From JAAXGX01 sp965203565 (lineage in GTDB: Bacteria > Acidobacteriota > Vicinamibacteria > Vicinamibacterales > UBA8438): a stretch of DNA of 64,000 nucleotides. Below, in pieces: positions 27,300-38,956 of this stretch. Under the pieces are notes generated by a model. The model was not told the DNA's origin and did not search any database. It was given only the letters and a program-made list of their open reading frames with translations. The position numbers and the translations under genes were made by a program. Numbering within the stretch: the first letter of the stretch is position 1; each line of letters opens with the position of its first letter. The DNA lies in contig OZ241896.1 of assembly GCA_965203565.1 (NCBI GenBank), positions 1,922,001 through 1,986,000 of the forward strand, read 5' to 3'.

Positions 27300-28261
27300 A
27301 CCTGGTCGTGGCCGAGCAGCGGGACGGCGCGCTCAACCCGGCGAGCTGGGAGGTCGTCGCCGCCGCCCAGCAGCTCGGCGGTCCGGTGACGGTGGCGGTG
27401 GCGGGCCGCGGCGTCGGCCCGGTCGCCGGCGAGCTGGCCCATGCCGACGTCGCCGGCGTGCTGGCGCTGGACGATCCCGCGCTCGAGCCGTACACGTCGG
27501 ACGGATTCGTGCACGTCTGGGCGCAGGTCGTCGAGGCGGAGGCGCCGGACCTCGTCCTTCTGCCGCACACCTACCAGACCCGCGACTTCGCGCCGCGGCT
27601 CGCCGCGCGGGTCGGCCGCGCGCTCGTCACGGACTGCATCGCGGCGAAGCCGCACGCAGCGGCGACCGCCTTCGTCAGGCCGATGTTCCAGGGCAAGTTC
27701 GTGGCCGACGTCGTGCCCGGAGGTCCGGGACCGCACTTCGCCAGTTTCCAGATCGGCGCGTACCGGGCGGACGCGGCGCGCCGGCGCGAGAGCCCCGTCC
27801 CGGTGCGGCAAGCCGCCGTGACGATCGATCCGGCGGCGGTGCGCCAGCGGCCGGAGGCGCCGTTTCGGGAGTCGAAGCAGGCGGTCGACCTCGGTCAGGC
27901 CGAGCGGATCGTCGCCGTCGGCCGCGGCGTCAAGGCCCGGGAGAACCTGGCGCTCGTCCGGGAGCTCGCACAGGCGCTCGGCGCCGAGGTGGCGGCGTCG
28001 CGGCCGATCTGCGACGCCGGGTGGCTGCCGATGGATCGGCAGATCGGCAGCTCCGGACAGACCGTGGCGCCGAAGCTGTACGTGGCGCTCGGCATCTCCG
28101 GCGCCATCCAGCACCTGGTCGGGATGAAGGGATCGCGCACCGTCGTCGCGATCAACAAGGACGCGGACGCCCCGATCTTCGAGGTCGCCGACTACGGGAT
28201 CGTCGGGGACCTGTTCGAGGTCGTGCCGGCGCTCGTCTCGGCGTTGACGCCAGGAGAGTGA
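27296..28261 (+). CDS. etfA: electron transfer flavoprotein alpha subunit
   Basis: FAD-binding subunit of ETF, 321 residues. The C-terminal FAD domain shows GRGVKARENLALVRELA, GSSGQTVAPKLYVALGISG, and INKDADAPIFEVADYGIVGD. The start overlaps the etfB stop and the end overlaps ETF-QO as GTGA, so all three are likely made in fixed ratio. Confidence 0.94.
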   Translation: MNLVVAEQRDGALNPASWEVVAAAQQLGGPVTVAVAGRGVGPVAGELAHADVAGVLALDDPALEPYTSDGFVHVWAQVVEAEAPDLVLLPHTYQTRDFAPRLAARVGRALVTDCIAAKPHAAATAFVRPMFQGKFVADVVPGGPGPHFASFQIGAYRADAARRRESPVPVRQAAVTIDPAAVRQRPEAPFRESKQAVDLGQAERIVAVGRGVKARENLALVRELAQALGAEVAASRPICDAGWLPMDRQIGSSGQTVAPKLYVALGISGAIQHLVGMKGSRTVVAINKDADAPIFEVADYGIVGDLFEVVPALVSALTPGE

Positions 28262-29922
28262 CGCTGGAGCGGGAGACGCTCGACGTCGACGTGCTGATCG
28301 TCGGGGGCGGGCCGGCGGGGCTGTCGGCCGCGTACCGGCTCGCCGCGCTGCAGCGCGAACGGGGCGGCCCCCCGATCGCCGTCGCGGTTCTGGAGAAGGC
28401 GCGGGAGAACGGGGGGCACGCGCTGTCGGGCGCGGTCCTGGACCCGTCGGCCCTCGACGAGCTGATCCCGGACTGGCGCGCCCGCGGCGCGCCGCTCGAT
28501 ACGGCCGTCGCGGAGGACCGGATCTACTTCCTGACGCGGCGGCGGGCGCTCCGGTCTCCCGTCGTCCCCCCGCCGCTGCGCAACCACGGCCACTACGTCA
28601 TCTCGCTCAACCGGTTCGTCAAGTGGCTGGCCGGCCTCGTGGAGGAGGCCGGCGTCGATCTGTTCACCGGGTTCGCCGGCGCGGAGGCGCTGATCGACGG
28701 CGACCGCGTGGTCGGCGTGCGGACCGGCGACAGGGGGATCGACCGGCGCGGCGCGCGGAAGGCGACGTTCGAGCCGGGCGTCGACGTCCGGGCGGCGGTG
28801 ACGATTCTCGCCGACGGGGTGCGCGGCAACCTCACCAAGCAGGTGGTCCGCCGTTTCGATCTGGACCGGGGACGGCCGCCCCAGGTCTACGCGATCGGGA
28901 TCAAGGAGGTCTGGGACGTCCCGCCGGGCCGGATGCGGCCGGGCGCGGTCGTTCACACGCTCGGCTACCCGCTCGGTCTCCGCGAGTTCGGCGGGGGGTT
29001 CGTCTACGCGCTGGAGGCCGGGCGGACGTCGGTCGGCCTCGTGGCCGGCCTGGACTACCGCGATCCACGCTTCGACCCGCACGCCGCCTTCCAGCGGTTC
29101 AAGCGGCACCCGCTGGTCGCGCGCCTGCTCGAAGGCGGACAGATGGTGCGCTACGGGGCCAAGGCGTTGCCGGAGGGCGGGTGGCGCGCCGTGCCCCGCT
29201 GCCACATGCCCGGCGCCCTGATCGCCGGCGACGCGGCGGGGCTGTTGAACTCGATGCGGCTCAAGGGGATCCACCTGGCGATGCGGAGCGGAATCTGCGC
29301 GGCCGAGGCGGCGTTCGAGGCGGTGCGCGCCGGCGATCCGTCGGGCGGCCGGCTGGCGCGCTACGGCTCGCTGATCGAGACGGGCGCCGTCCGCGCCGAG
29401 CTGCACCCCGTCCGCAACGTGCATCAGAGCTTCCGGCGCGGACTGGCGGCCGGGCTGGCCGGTTCGGCGGCGGCGTGGATGACGAAAGGCCGGTGGCCGC
29501 GCGACCCGATGCGCACGGAGCCGGGACACGAACGGATGCAGCCTGTGGCGCCGTCGGCGCGCGGGACGGCGGCTCCGGACGCCCCGGTCGAGATCGACCG
29601 GACCCTGACGTTCGACAAGCTGACCAGCGTGCACCATTCGGGCGCCCGCCACGCGGAGGACCAGCCGTCGCACCTGCTCGTGCACGACACCGACCTGTGC
29701 CGCACCCGCTGCCTCGAGGAATACGGGAACCCGTGCACCCGCTTCTGTCCGGCCGACGTCTACGAGATCATCGATTCGACCGACGGTTCGGGCGGCAAGC
29801 AGCTCCGGATCAACGCCTCGAACTGCGTCCACTGCAAGACGTGCGACGTCATGGACCCGTACCAGATCATCGACTGGACGCCGCCGGAGGGGGGCGACGG
29901 CCCCCGGTACGAAGGGATGTGA
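28258..29922 (+). CDS. electron transfer flavoprotein-ubiquinone oxidoreductase (ETF-QO)
   Basis: Membrane-bound flavoprotein passing electrons from ETF to the quinone pool, here probably menaquinone. The 554-residue product has the FAD motif VLIVGGGPAGLSAAYRL near the start, HALSGAVLDPSALDELIPDW, and GDAAGLLNSMRLKGIHLAM. A C-terminal [4Fe-4S] domain has NPCTRFCPADVYE and NCVHCKTCDVMDPYQ. The GTG start overlaps the etfA stop and has CAGGAGA just upstream. The quinone link ties it to the mqn block in the same window. Confidence 0.92.
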   Translation: MTLERETLDVDVLIVGGGPAGLSAAYRLAALQRERGGPPIAVAVLEKARENGGHALSGAVLDPSALDELIPDWRARGAPLDTAVAEDRIYFLTRRRALRSPVVPPPLRNHGHYVISLNRFVKWLAGLVEEAGVDLFTGFAGAEALIDGDRVVGVRTGDRGIDRRGARKATFEPGVDVRAAVTILADGVRGNLTKQVVRRFDLDRGRPPQVYAIGIKEVWDVPPGRMRPGAVVHTLGYPLGLREFGGGFVYALEAGRTSVGLVAGLDYRDPRFDPHAAFQRFKRHPLVARLLEGGQMVRYGAKALPEGGWRAVPRCHMPGALIAGDAAGLLNSMRLKGIHLAMRSGICAAEAAFEAVRAGDPSGGRLARYGSLIETGAVRAELHPVRNVHQSFRRGLAAGLAGSAAAWMTKGRWPRDPMRTEPGHERMQPVAPSARGTAAPDAPVEIDRTLTFDKLTSVHHSGARHAEDQPSHLLVHDTDLCRTRCLEEYGNPCTRFCPADVYEIIDSTDGSGGKQLRINASNCVHCKTCDVMDPYQIIDWTPPEGGDGPRYEGM

Positions 29923-29931
29923 CGCACGGAC

Positions 29932-30612
29932 GTGACGTCGAGCGCGCTGTCGCGCCGCGACCGGCTCCGGGCGTCGGCGATTGCGGCGCTCGGATATCCG
30001 CTCGTCGCCCTGCTGGGCAGGACGTGCCGCTGGCGCGTCGACGGCTACGAGCATTACGAGGCGATCCGCGCCGCGAAGCGGGAGCCGATCTTCGCCTTCT
30101 GGCATGGCCGCATCCTGCCGGCGACGTACTTCTGGCGCGGCCGCGGCATCGTCGTCATGACGAGCGAGAACTTCGACGGCGAGTGGATCGCCCGGATCAT
30201 CCGGCGGTTCGGTTACGGCACGGCGCGGGGGTCGACGTCGCGCGGCGGCGCGCGCGCGCTGGCCCAGTTGCGGCGCGACGTCCGCAACGGGCGGCCGGCG
30301 GCGTTCACGGTGGACGGCCCCCGCGGCCCGGCGCGGTCGGCGCAGCCGGGCGCCGTCTGGCTGGCGAGCCTGACCGGCAGCCCGATCCTGCCGTTCCACG
30401 TCGAGGCGAAGCGCAGCTGGTCGGCGCGCAGCTGGGACAGGACGCAGGTGCCGCGGCCGTTCAGCCCGGTCGCCGTCGCGATAGGGGAGGCGATGGAAGC
30501 GCCGCCCAAGGCGGCGGACGCGACGCTCGAGGCGGTCCGCGCCGCGCTCGACAGGTCGCTGCGCCGTCTGGAGGCCCGGACAGCCGCGATGCTCGAGGAC
30601 GGGCCGCGGTGA
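29932..30612 (+). CDS. DUF374 lysophospholipid acyltransferase-family protein
   Basis: 226 residues with one N-terminal hydrophobic stretch. The DUF374 pattern FAFWHGRILPATYFW supplies the likely catalytic His, followed by GTARGSTSRGGARALAQL and FTVDGPRGPARSAQPGAVWLA. The family is related to lipid A and phospholipid acyltransferases and probably acts at the inner membrane; the acyl acceptor is unknown. Start GTG 29932 lies 9 nt after ETF-QO, and the 3' end overlaps the deacetylase gene. Confidence 0.82.
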   Translation: MTSSALSRRDRLRASAIAALGYPLVALLGRTCRWRVDGYEHYEAIRAAKREPIFAFWHGRILPATYFWRGRGIVVMTSENFDGEWIARIIRRFGYGTARGSTSRGGARALAQLRRDVRNGRPAAFTVDGPRGPARSAQPGAVWLASLTGSPILPFHVEAKRSWSARSWDRTQVPRPFSPVAVAIGEAMEAPPKAADATLEAVRAALDRSLRRLEARTAAMLEDGPR

Positions 30613-31688
30613 CGCCGAAGACGGAGACGATGGAGACGACGACGCAGGCCGCCGGCGGGCGCGGATCGGACGGCGTCCTGCTGCTGACGTCGGAGCGGTT
30701 CACAGGCCATGCGGCGCCGGCCGGCCACCCGGAGCGGCCGCAACGGGCGGCCGTCATGGCCGCCGTCGCGAGGCGGTGGGCCGATGCGGGCGGCGCGGTG
30801 GCGCCGCCGCCGCCGGCGTCGACCGACGCGCTTCTCCAGGTGCACGACCGTCGGCATCTCGATGCGATCGCCGCCGCCGCCGGCCGCCGCGCGCGGCTCG
30901 ATCCGGACACGTACGTGTCGTCCGACTCGGAGAACGTCGCCCGGTTGGCCGCCGGGGCGGCGATAGCCGCCGCCGACCATGCGATGACGGGCGCCCGCGC
31001 CGCCGCGTTCGTGCGTCCGCCCGGGCACCATGCGGAGCGCGACCGGGCGATGGGGTTCTGTCTCTACAACAACGTCGCGGCGGCGGCGGCCCACGCCCTC
31101 GGCCGCGGCGCCGGCAAGGTGGCGATAGTCGACTACGACGTGCATCACGGCAACGGCTCCCAGTGGATCTTCTACGACGAACCGCGCGTGCTGTACCTGT
31201 CGCTGCACCAGTATCCGTTCTACCCGGGCACGGGGGCCGCCGGCGAGGTCGGCCGCGGCGCGGGCGCCGGCCGGACGGTGAACGCGCCGCTGGCGGCCGG
31301 CGCCGGCGACGCCGACTACGGCCTGGTCTTCGGCCAGGTGGTGATTCCGGTCCTGGAGGAGTTCGGTCCCGACCTGATCCTGATCTCCGCGGGTTACGAC
31401 GCCCACCATCGCGATCCGCTGGGCGGCATGCGCGTATCGACCGGGGGCTACGCCTGGATGACCCGGGCGCTGCGGGGGGCGGCGGACCGCTGCTGCGGCG
31501 GGCGTCTGGCGGCGGTGACGGAGGGAGGATACGACCTCGAGGCGCTGGAGGCCTGTCTCGCGGCGACGCTGGAGGCGCTGCAGGATCCGGTTTCCCCGGC
31601 GCCGCCGCCGGACGGGTCGACCGAGCGGGCGGAGGCGGCGCTCGGCGAGGTCCGCCGGGCGCTGGCGCCGTTCTGGGCTGCGCTATAA
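30609..31688 (+). CDS. histone deacetylase-family amidohydrolase (class II type)
   Basis: Zinc hydrolase of the HDAC / acetoin-utilisation / acetylpolyamine amidohydrolase family. The product is 359 residues from GTG 30609, or about 352 from ATG 30630. Active-site stretches are FVRPPGHHAERDRAMGFC, VDYDVHHGNGSQWIFYD (Asp and His zinc ligands), and ISAGYDAHHRDPLGG (second Asp). The LHQYPFYPGTG loop is typical of the class II bacterial branch. Its TAA lies inside the TATAAT of the leuS promoter. The natural substrate (acetyl-lysine, polyamine or other) cannot be read from sequence. Confidence 0.87.
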   Translation: MTPKTETMETTTQAAGGRGSDGVLLLTSERFTGHAAPAGHPERPQRAAVMAAVARRWADAGGAVAPPPPASTDALLQVHDRRHLDAIAAAAGRRARLDPDTYVSSDSENVARLAAGAAIAAADHAMTGARAAAFVRPPGHHAERDRAMGFCLYNNVAAAAAHALGRGAGKVAIVDYDVHHGNGSQWIFYDEPRVLYLSLHQYPFYPGTGAAGEVGRGAGAGRTVNAPLAAGAGDADYGLVFGQVVIPVLEEFGPDLILISAGYDAHHRDPLGGMRVSTGGYAWMTRALRGAADRCCGGRLAAVTEGGYDLEALEACLAATLEALQDPVSPAPPPDGSTERAEAALGEVRRALAPFWAAL

Positions 31689-31689
31689 T
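31684..31689 (+). promoter_or_regulatory. -10 box for leuS, containing the upstream stop codon
   Basis: Perfect TATAAT whose TAA (31686-31688) is the stop codon of the deacetylase gene. The predicted start near 31696 leaves about 10 nt before the GTG at 31706. Confidence 0.6.
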
Positions 31690-31705
31690 CCGGCCGATCA
31701 CCGCC

Positions 31706-34273
<2,568 letters not shown>

Positions 34274-34286
34274 CGCGAGGAAGCCG

Positions 34287-34826
34287 ATGACCAGGAAGTG
34301 CGCATTGTCGGGAGTCGTTCTCGCCTGCATGGCGGCCGCGGGGTGCGGATACACGCTTGCCGGCCGGGGCTCGTTTCTGCCGGACTACATCAGGACGATC
34401 GGGATCCCGATGTTCGAGAACAACACGTCGGCGTTCGAGGTCGAGCAGCTCGTGACGCAGGAGGTGCGGCAGGAGTTCATCGGCCGCGGCCGGTACCGCG
34501 TCGTGCCCGAGACGGACGGCGCCGACGCGGTCCTCGACGGCTCCATCTACTCCGTCCAGATCGCCCCGGCCAGCTTCAACGCCGACCAGCAGGCGTCCCG
34601 TTACGTGTTCACGGTGACCGCCAGCATCGCGTTCACCGACCTGACCACCGACGAGGTGCTCTGGCGGAACCCCGCCCTGGTGTTCAGCGACGAGTACGAC
34701 GTCGCCTCGGGCGGCGGCGACGTCCAGAGCGTGTCGTCGTTCTTCGGCCAGCGGTCGAACGCCGTCGAGCGTATCGCCGAAGACTTCGCGGAGACGGTCG
34801 TCAGCTCGATCCTCGAAGCGTTCTGA
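34287..34826 (+). CDS. lptE: LPS-assembly lipoprotein LptE
   Basis: 179-residue outer-membrane lipoprotein that plugs the LptD barrel for LPS insertion. The signal peptide ends in a lipobox (MAAAGCGY, Cys about 20), followed by YTLAGRGSFLPDYIRTIGIP and ENNTSAFEVEQLVTQEVRQE, typical of the LptE/RlpB fold. The leuS-lptE-holA order is conserved widely and supports the call. It would be matured through the Lol system encoded at the start of this window. Confidence 0.88.
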   Translation: MTRKCALSGVVLACMAAAGCGYTLAGRGSFLPDYIRTIGIPMFENNTSAFEVEQLVTQEVRQEFIGRGRYRVVPETDGADAVLDGSIYSVQIAPASFNADQQASRYVFTVTASIAFTDLTTDEVLWRNPALVFSDEYDVASGGGDVQSVSSFFGQRSNAVERIAEDFAETVVSSILEAF

Positions 34827-34853
34827 CGGCCGGCGCCGCACCTCTGCGAATCG

Positions 34854-35828
34854 ATGGGCGCCGTCACGCTCGCGACCCTCCGGACCCGGCTCGCCTCCGG
34901 CGAGCTCGACGGCGTCCATCTCCTGCTCGGCGACGACGAGCGGCTGAAGACGGAGGTCGCCGCCGAGTTCGAGCAGGTGGTGGACGCAGGGCTCCGCGCC
35001 TTCAACGTCGATCGGCTCCACGGCGGCGAGACCTCCCTGGGCGCGATACTCGACGCCGCGCGCACGCTGCCGATGATGGCGCCGCGGCGCATCGTCGTCG
35101 TGGCGCACGCCGAGCGGACCCTCCAGCCCCGGCGGGAGTCCGGCGGGAGCGCCGACGAGGCGGAGGCGTTCGAGGCGTTCATCGCCGCGCCGCCCGCCCA
35201 CGCCACCCTCGTGCTGGTCAGCGGACAGCTCGACGAGCGTCGCGCGCTGGTCAAGCGGCTGCTGGCCGCCGCCACCGTGGTGCGATGCGGCGATCTCGAC
35301 ACCGTCGCGGACGCCCAGCGGTGGATACGGGCGCAGGTCGAGGCGGCGGGCAAGCGCATGGCGCCCGATGCGGTCCGGCTGCTCGGGGAGCGGATCGGCC
35401 CCGACGTCAACCGGCTGCGCGACGAGATCGACCGGCTGCTGCTGTTCGTCGGGGACGCGGCCGGGATCTCGGCCGCCGACGTGCGGAGCGTCGCGGGGGG
35501 GGCGGCGGCGTACGACGACTGGGCGGTCACGCGGGCGATAGAGCGCGGGGCCGCCGCCGTCGCCCTGCGGGAGCTCGGGCTCGCGCTCGAGCACGGCGCC
35601 ACGCCCCACGTGGTGCTGGGGCAACTGGCCTGGGTTGCGCGAACCCGGCTGCCGACGCCGCGGGTGGGACCGGCTGTCGATGCGGTCTTCAGGACCGACG
35701 CGGCCCTGAAGCGGTCCGGCGGCTTGCCGCGGGTGCTGCTGGAGCGTCTGGTGGTTCAGCTATGCACGCCGGCCGCCGGGGAGTCGAGGGGATCAGGCCG
35801 CCGGGGCCGCGTTGGCGGCGCGCCGTGA
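34854..35828 (+). CDS. holA: DNA polymerase III subunit delta
   Basis: Clamp-loader subunit that opens the beta clamp. The 324-residue product shows HLLLGDDERLKTEVAAEF, MMAPRRIVVVAHAE, and a C-terminal helical domain with ERGAAAVALRELGLALE. It follows lptE as in many genomes. Its last 36 nt overlap rpsT tail-to-tail, and the final Gly/Arg-rich residues beyond about 312 are probably not conserved. Confidence 0.88.
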   Translation: MGAVTLATLRTRLASGELDGVHLLLGDDERLKTEVAAEFEQVVDAGLRAFNVDRLHGGETSLGAILDAARTLPMMAPRRIVVVAHAERTLQPRRESGGSADEAEAFEAFIAAPPAHATLVLVSGQLDERRALVKRLLAAATVVRCGDLDTVADAQRWIRAQVEAAGKRMAPDAVRLLGERIGPDVNRLRDEIDRLLLFVGDAAGISAADVRSVAGGAAAYDDWAVTRAIERGAAAVALRELGLALEHGATPHVVLGQLAWVARTRLPTPRVGPAVDAVFRTDAALKRSGGLPRVLLERLVVQLCTPAAGESRGSGRRGRVGGAP

Positions 35829-36065
35829 CAGCCTCGACTTGTGGCGGGCGGCGGCGTTGGCGTGAATGACGCCCTTGCCGGCCAGCTTGTCGATCAGCGA
35901 CACGGTGCTCCGCAGCTCCGCGCGGGCCTTGTCGGCGTCGCCGTCCGTGATGGCGGCGCGAGCCGCTTTCAGCGCCCGCCGCAACCGGCTGCGCATCTCC
36001 CGGTTGTGCGCCCGCGTCCTGACGTTCTTGCGATGCGCCTTCAGCGCGGATTTGTGGTTGGCCAC
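35793..36065 (-). CDS. rpsT: 30S ribosomal protein S20
   Basis: 90-residue small-subunit protein with the canonical start MANHKSALKAHRKNVRTRAH and GVIHANAAARHKSRLSRR. It is convergent with holA and overlaps it by 36 nt. A dedicated promoter lies in the 65-nt gap to alaS. Confidence 0.95.
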   Translation of the reverse strand: MANHKSALKAHRKNVRTRAHNREMRSRLRRALKAARAAITDGDADKARAELRSTVSLIDKLAGKGVIHANAAARHKSRLSRRAANAAPAA

Positions 36066-36104
36066 TCCGTCGGCATCCTTCCCGTTCGTTGCGCCGGAGC
36101 GGTC

Positions 36105-36133
36105 ATTATAGACCGTCCGGCCTGCGCCGTCTA
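36105..36133 (-). promoter_or_regulatory. predicted rpsT promoter
   Basis: On the - strand, TAGACG (36133-36128), a 17-nt spacer and perfect TATAAT (36110-36105). The -35 overlaps the alaS stop codon (36133-36131). The predicted leader is about 33 nt. Confidence 0.65.
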
Positions 36134-38923
36134 ACCGCGCGCGCCCGTGCGCTGCGCGAGCATGCGGGCCACCTCGGTCCGGCTCTCGGCCAGGAGCGCC
36201 TCGATGCCGTCCGGCCGCCGGCCGCCGGCCTGCGCGAAGTCGGCCCGTCCGCCGCCGCGTCCGCCGACGATCGGGGCGAGCGTCCTGACGAGGTCGCCGG
36301 CGTGGACGCGGCCCGTCAGGTCGCGCGTCACCGACACGACCAGCGCCGCCTTCCCGTCGTGGTCGGACGCCAGCACGACGACGCCCCGGCCGATCCGATC
36401 GCGGAACGAATCGGCCAGCGTGCGGAGCGCGCCCGCGTCGAGGCCGGCCGCAAGGCGCGCCACCACCTTGACGCCGTCGATCTCGACGGCGTCCGGATCG
36501 TGCGTCTCGCCGCCGCCGTCAGGCGCCAGCGCCGCCCGCACCTGCAACCGTTCGTTCTCGCGCGCCAGCCGCCTCACGTCGGCCGCCAGCTTTCGGACGG
36601 CCGCGCCGGCCTGCTCGGCGCGCGCGGCGCTGACGGGACAGCGGAAGCGCAGGTTCTCCGGCTTTTCGGCCGCGGCGCGGTCATCCGTCACCTGCAGGGC
36701 GAGCCAGGCGAGCCGGTCTCCGCGCTCCTGAAGCGCCTGCACGGCCGCCGTCCCGGTGACCGCCTCGATCCGCCGGACGCCGGCGGCGACGCCGCTCTCC
36801 TGCGTGATGACGAACGGTCCGACGTCGCCGGTCGCGCGGCAGTGAATGCCGCCGCAGAGCTCCATCGAGAAGCCCGGCACGGTGACGACGCGGACGCGTT
36901 CGCCGTACTTCTCGCCGAAGAGCGCCGTGGCGCCGGCCGCAATCGCCTCCTCCGTGGACCGCTCCGCGGTCTCCACCGTCTGGTTCCCGAAGATGCGGCG
37001 ATTGACGAGGCGCTCGATCTCTCCGAGCTGATCGGGGGCGATCGGCTCGTGGTGGGTGACGTCGAACCTGAGCCGGTCCGGCGCCACCAGCGATCCGGCC
37101 TGCCGCACGTGCGTTCCGACCACGGTCTGCAATGCGGCGTGCAGCAGATGCGTCGCCGTATGGTTCCGTCGGACGTCGTCGCGCCGCGCCGCGTCCACCT
37201 GGGCGGTCACCCGGCCGCCGACGCGCAGGGCGCCGGCCGTCACCGATGCGGCGTGCATCCGCGGCCAGGCCGGCTGCAGGCGGACGACGTCCGTCACGGC
37301 CGCCTCGACGCCGTCCCCGGTCAGCCGCCCGGTGTCCGACACCTGGCCGCCCGCCGCCAGGTAGAACGGCGTCGCATCGAGGACGACGTACCCTGCGTCG
37401 CCGGCGTTCAGCGCGTCCACGGACGCGAGGGGCGCCCCGGGCTCGCCTCGACGGAAGAGGTGGGTGACGGCGCCGGGCGCCGAAGTCGTGTCGTAGCCGA
37501 CGAACGCATCCGGTCCGAAGCGGACGTGGTCCGCTATCGCCGCCGTCGCGCCCGGGGCGCCGTCGCCGGCGAAGTGCGCGCCGGCGCGCGCGCGTGCGCG
37601 CTGGGCCTCCATCGCGCGATCGAAGCCGGCGCGGTCGACCCGCACCGACCGCGACTCGGCCAGATCCTCGATGAAATCGAGCGGGAGGCCGAACGTGTCG
37701 TACAGGCGGAACGTCCGGTCGCCGTCGAGCGTGCGGCCGCCCGCCGCCGCGGCGGCGTCGAGCTCCGCTTCGAGGCGGGGGAGGCCGTCGGTCAGCACCC
37801 GGTCGAACTGGTCCTCTTCCCGCCGCACCGTCGCGACGATCGCGTCGCGGCTCGCGATCAGCTCCGGATAGGCCGCGCCCATCTCCGCGATCACCACACC
37901 GGCGAGATCGTGCAGCAGCGGTTCGGCGACGCCGAGCTTCCGGCCGTGCCGCATCGCCCGCCGCATGATCTTGCGCAGCACGTACCCCCGCCATTCGTTG
38001 GACGGGACCACGCCGTCGCCGATCAGGAACGTCATCGCCCGGAGGTGGTCGGCGATCACCCGCATCGAGACGTCGGCGGCGGCGTCCGGCGCGCGTCCCG
38101 CCCGTCCGCCGTACTCCACGCCCGCCCGCTCGCCGATCGCGGCGAGGAGCGGCGTGAACAGGTCGGTGTCGTAGTTCGACAGCGCGCCCTGAAGGACGGC
38201 GACGATCCGCTCCAGCCCCATGCCGGTGTCGATAGACGGAGCGGGCAGCGGCGCCAGCGCGCCGTCGCCGCGCCGCTCGAACTCCATGAAGACGTTGTTC
38301 CAGATCTCGACGTAGCGGTCGCAGCCGCAGTCGATGCCGAGGCACCGGGCCGCGCCGCACGGCAGGTGGTCTCCCCGGTGGTAATGGATTTCCGAGCATC
38401 GGCCGCACGGTCCGGTGTCGCCCATCGCCCAGAAATTCTCGGCCGCGCCCATCTCGGCGATGCGCGCCTCCGGGACGATCCGCCGCCAGACGGCGTGCGC
38501 CTCGTCGTCGCGCGGAATGCCGTCCTCCCCCTTGAACACGGTGACGTGGAGGCGTTCGGGCGGCAGGCCCCAGACCTCGGTGAGCAGCTCCCAGGCGAAC
38601 GGGAGCGCGTCGGCCTTGAAGTAGTCCCCGAACGAGAAGTTGCCGAGCATCTCGAAGAACGTGTGGTGGCGGAGCGACGGGCCGACGTTCTCGAGGTCGT
38701 TGTGCTTGCCGCTGACGCGCATGCATTTCTGTGACGAGGCTGCCCGCCGGTAGCCGCGCGTCTCGCGGCCGAGGAACAGGTCCTTGAACGGATTCATGCC
38801 GGCGTTGGTGAACAGCAGCGTCGGGTCGTCGGCCGGCACGAGCGGCGCGCTCGGCGCCACGTGGTGCCCCCGGCTCTCGAAGAAGCTCAGGAAGCTCCGC
38901 CGGATCTCCGCCGAGGTCGTCAT
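36131..38923 (-). CDS. alaS: alanine--tRNA ligase
   Basis: Class II synthetase, 930 residues. It has the catalytic core with RVSGKHNDLENVG and HHTFFEMLGNFSFGDYFK, then the editing domain with the zinc-site residues in THLLHAAL and CGGIHCRATGD. A C-terminal DHHA1 domain follows (GGGRADFAQAGG). An extra Cys pair in GRCSEIHYH is normal for bacterial AlaRS. It lies 33 nt after recX, so the two are probably co-transcribed. Confidence 0.96.
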   Translation of the reverse strand: MTTSAEIRRSFLSFFESRGHHVAPSAPLVPADDPTLLFTNAGMNPFKDLFLGRETRGYRRAASSQKCMRVSGKHNDLENVGPSLRHHTFFEMLGNFSFGDYFKADALPFAWELLTEVWGLPPERLHVTVFKGEDGIPRDDEAHAVWRRIVPEARIAEMGAAENFWAMGDTGPCGRCSEIHYHRGDHLPCGAARCLGIDCGCDRYVEIWNNVFMEFERRGDGALAPLPAPSIDTGMGLERIVAVLQGALSNYDTDLFTPLLAAIGERAGVEYGGRAGRAPDAAADVSMRVIADHLRAMTFLIGDGVVPSNEWRGYVLRKIMRRAMRHGRKLGVAEPLLHDLAGVVIAEMGAAYPELIASRDAIVATVRREEDQFDRVLTDGLPRLEAELDAAAAAGGRTLDGDRTFRLYDTFGLPLDFIEDLAESRSVRVDRAGFDRAMEAQRARARAGAHFAGDGAPGATAAIADHVRFGPDAFVGYDTTSAPGAVTHLFRRGEPGAPLASVDALNAGDAGYVVLDATPFYLAAGGQVSDTGRLTGDGVEAAVTDVVRLQPAWPRMHAASVTAGALRVGGRVTAQVDAARRDDVRRNHTATHLLHAALQTVVGTHVRQAGSLVAPDRLRFDVTHHEPIAPDQLGEIERLVNRRIFGNQTVETAERSTEEAIAAGATALFGEKYGERVRVVTVPGFSMELCGGIHCRATGDVGPFVITQESGVAAGVRRIEAVTGTAAVQALQERGDRLAWLALQVTDDRAAAEKPENLRFRCPVSAARAEQAGAAVRKLAADVRRLARENERLQVRAALAPDGGGETHDPDAVEIDGVKVVARLAAGLDAGALRTLADSFRDRIGRGVVVLASDHDGKAALVVSVTRDLTGRVHAGDLVRTLAPIVGGRGGGRADFAQAGGRRPDGIEALLAESRTEVARMLAQRTGARG

Positions 38924-38956
38924 CGCCCTATTGTTTCACAGCCGCCGGCGCATCCG

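Noticed and set aside
35793..35828. holA/rpsT overlap as an annotation error
   Set aside because: S20 is certain to its end, and holA has no earlier stop. A 36-nt convergent overlap is acceptable, though the last dozen holA residues may not matter.
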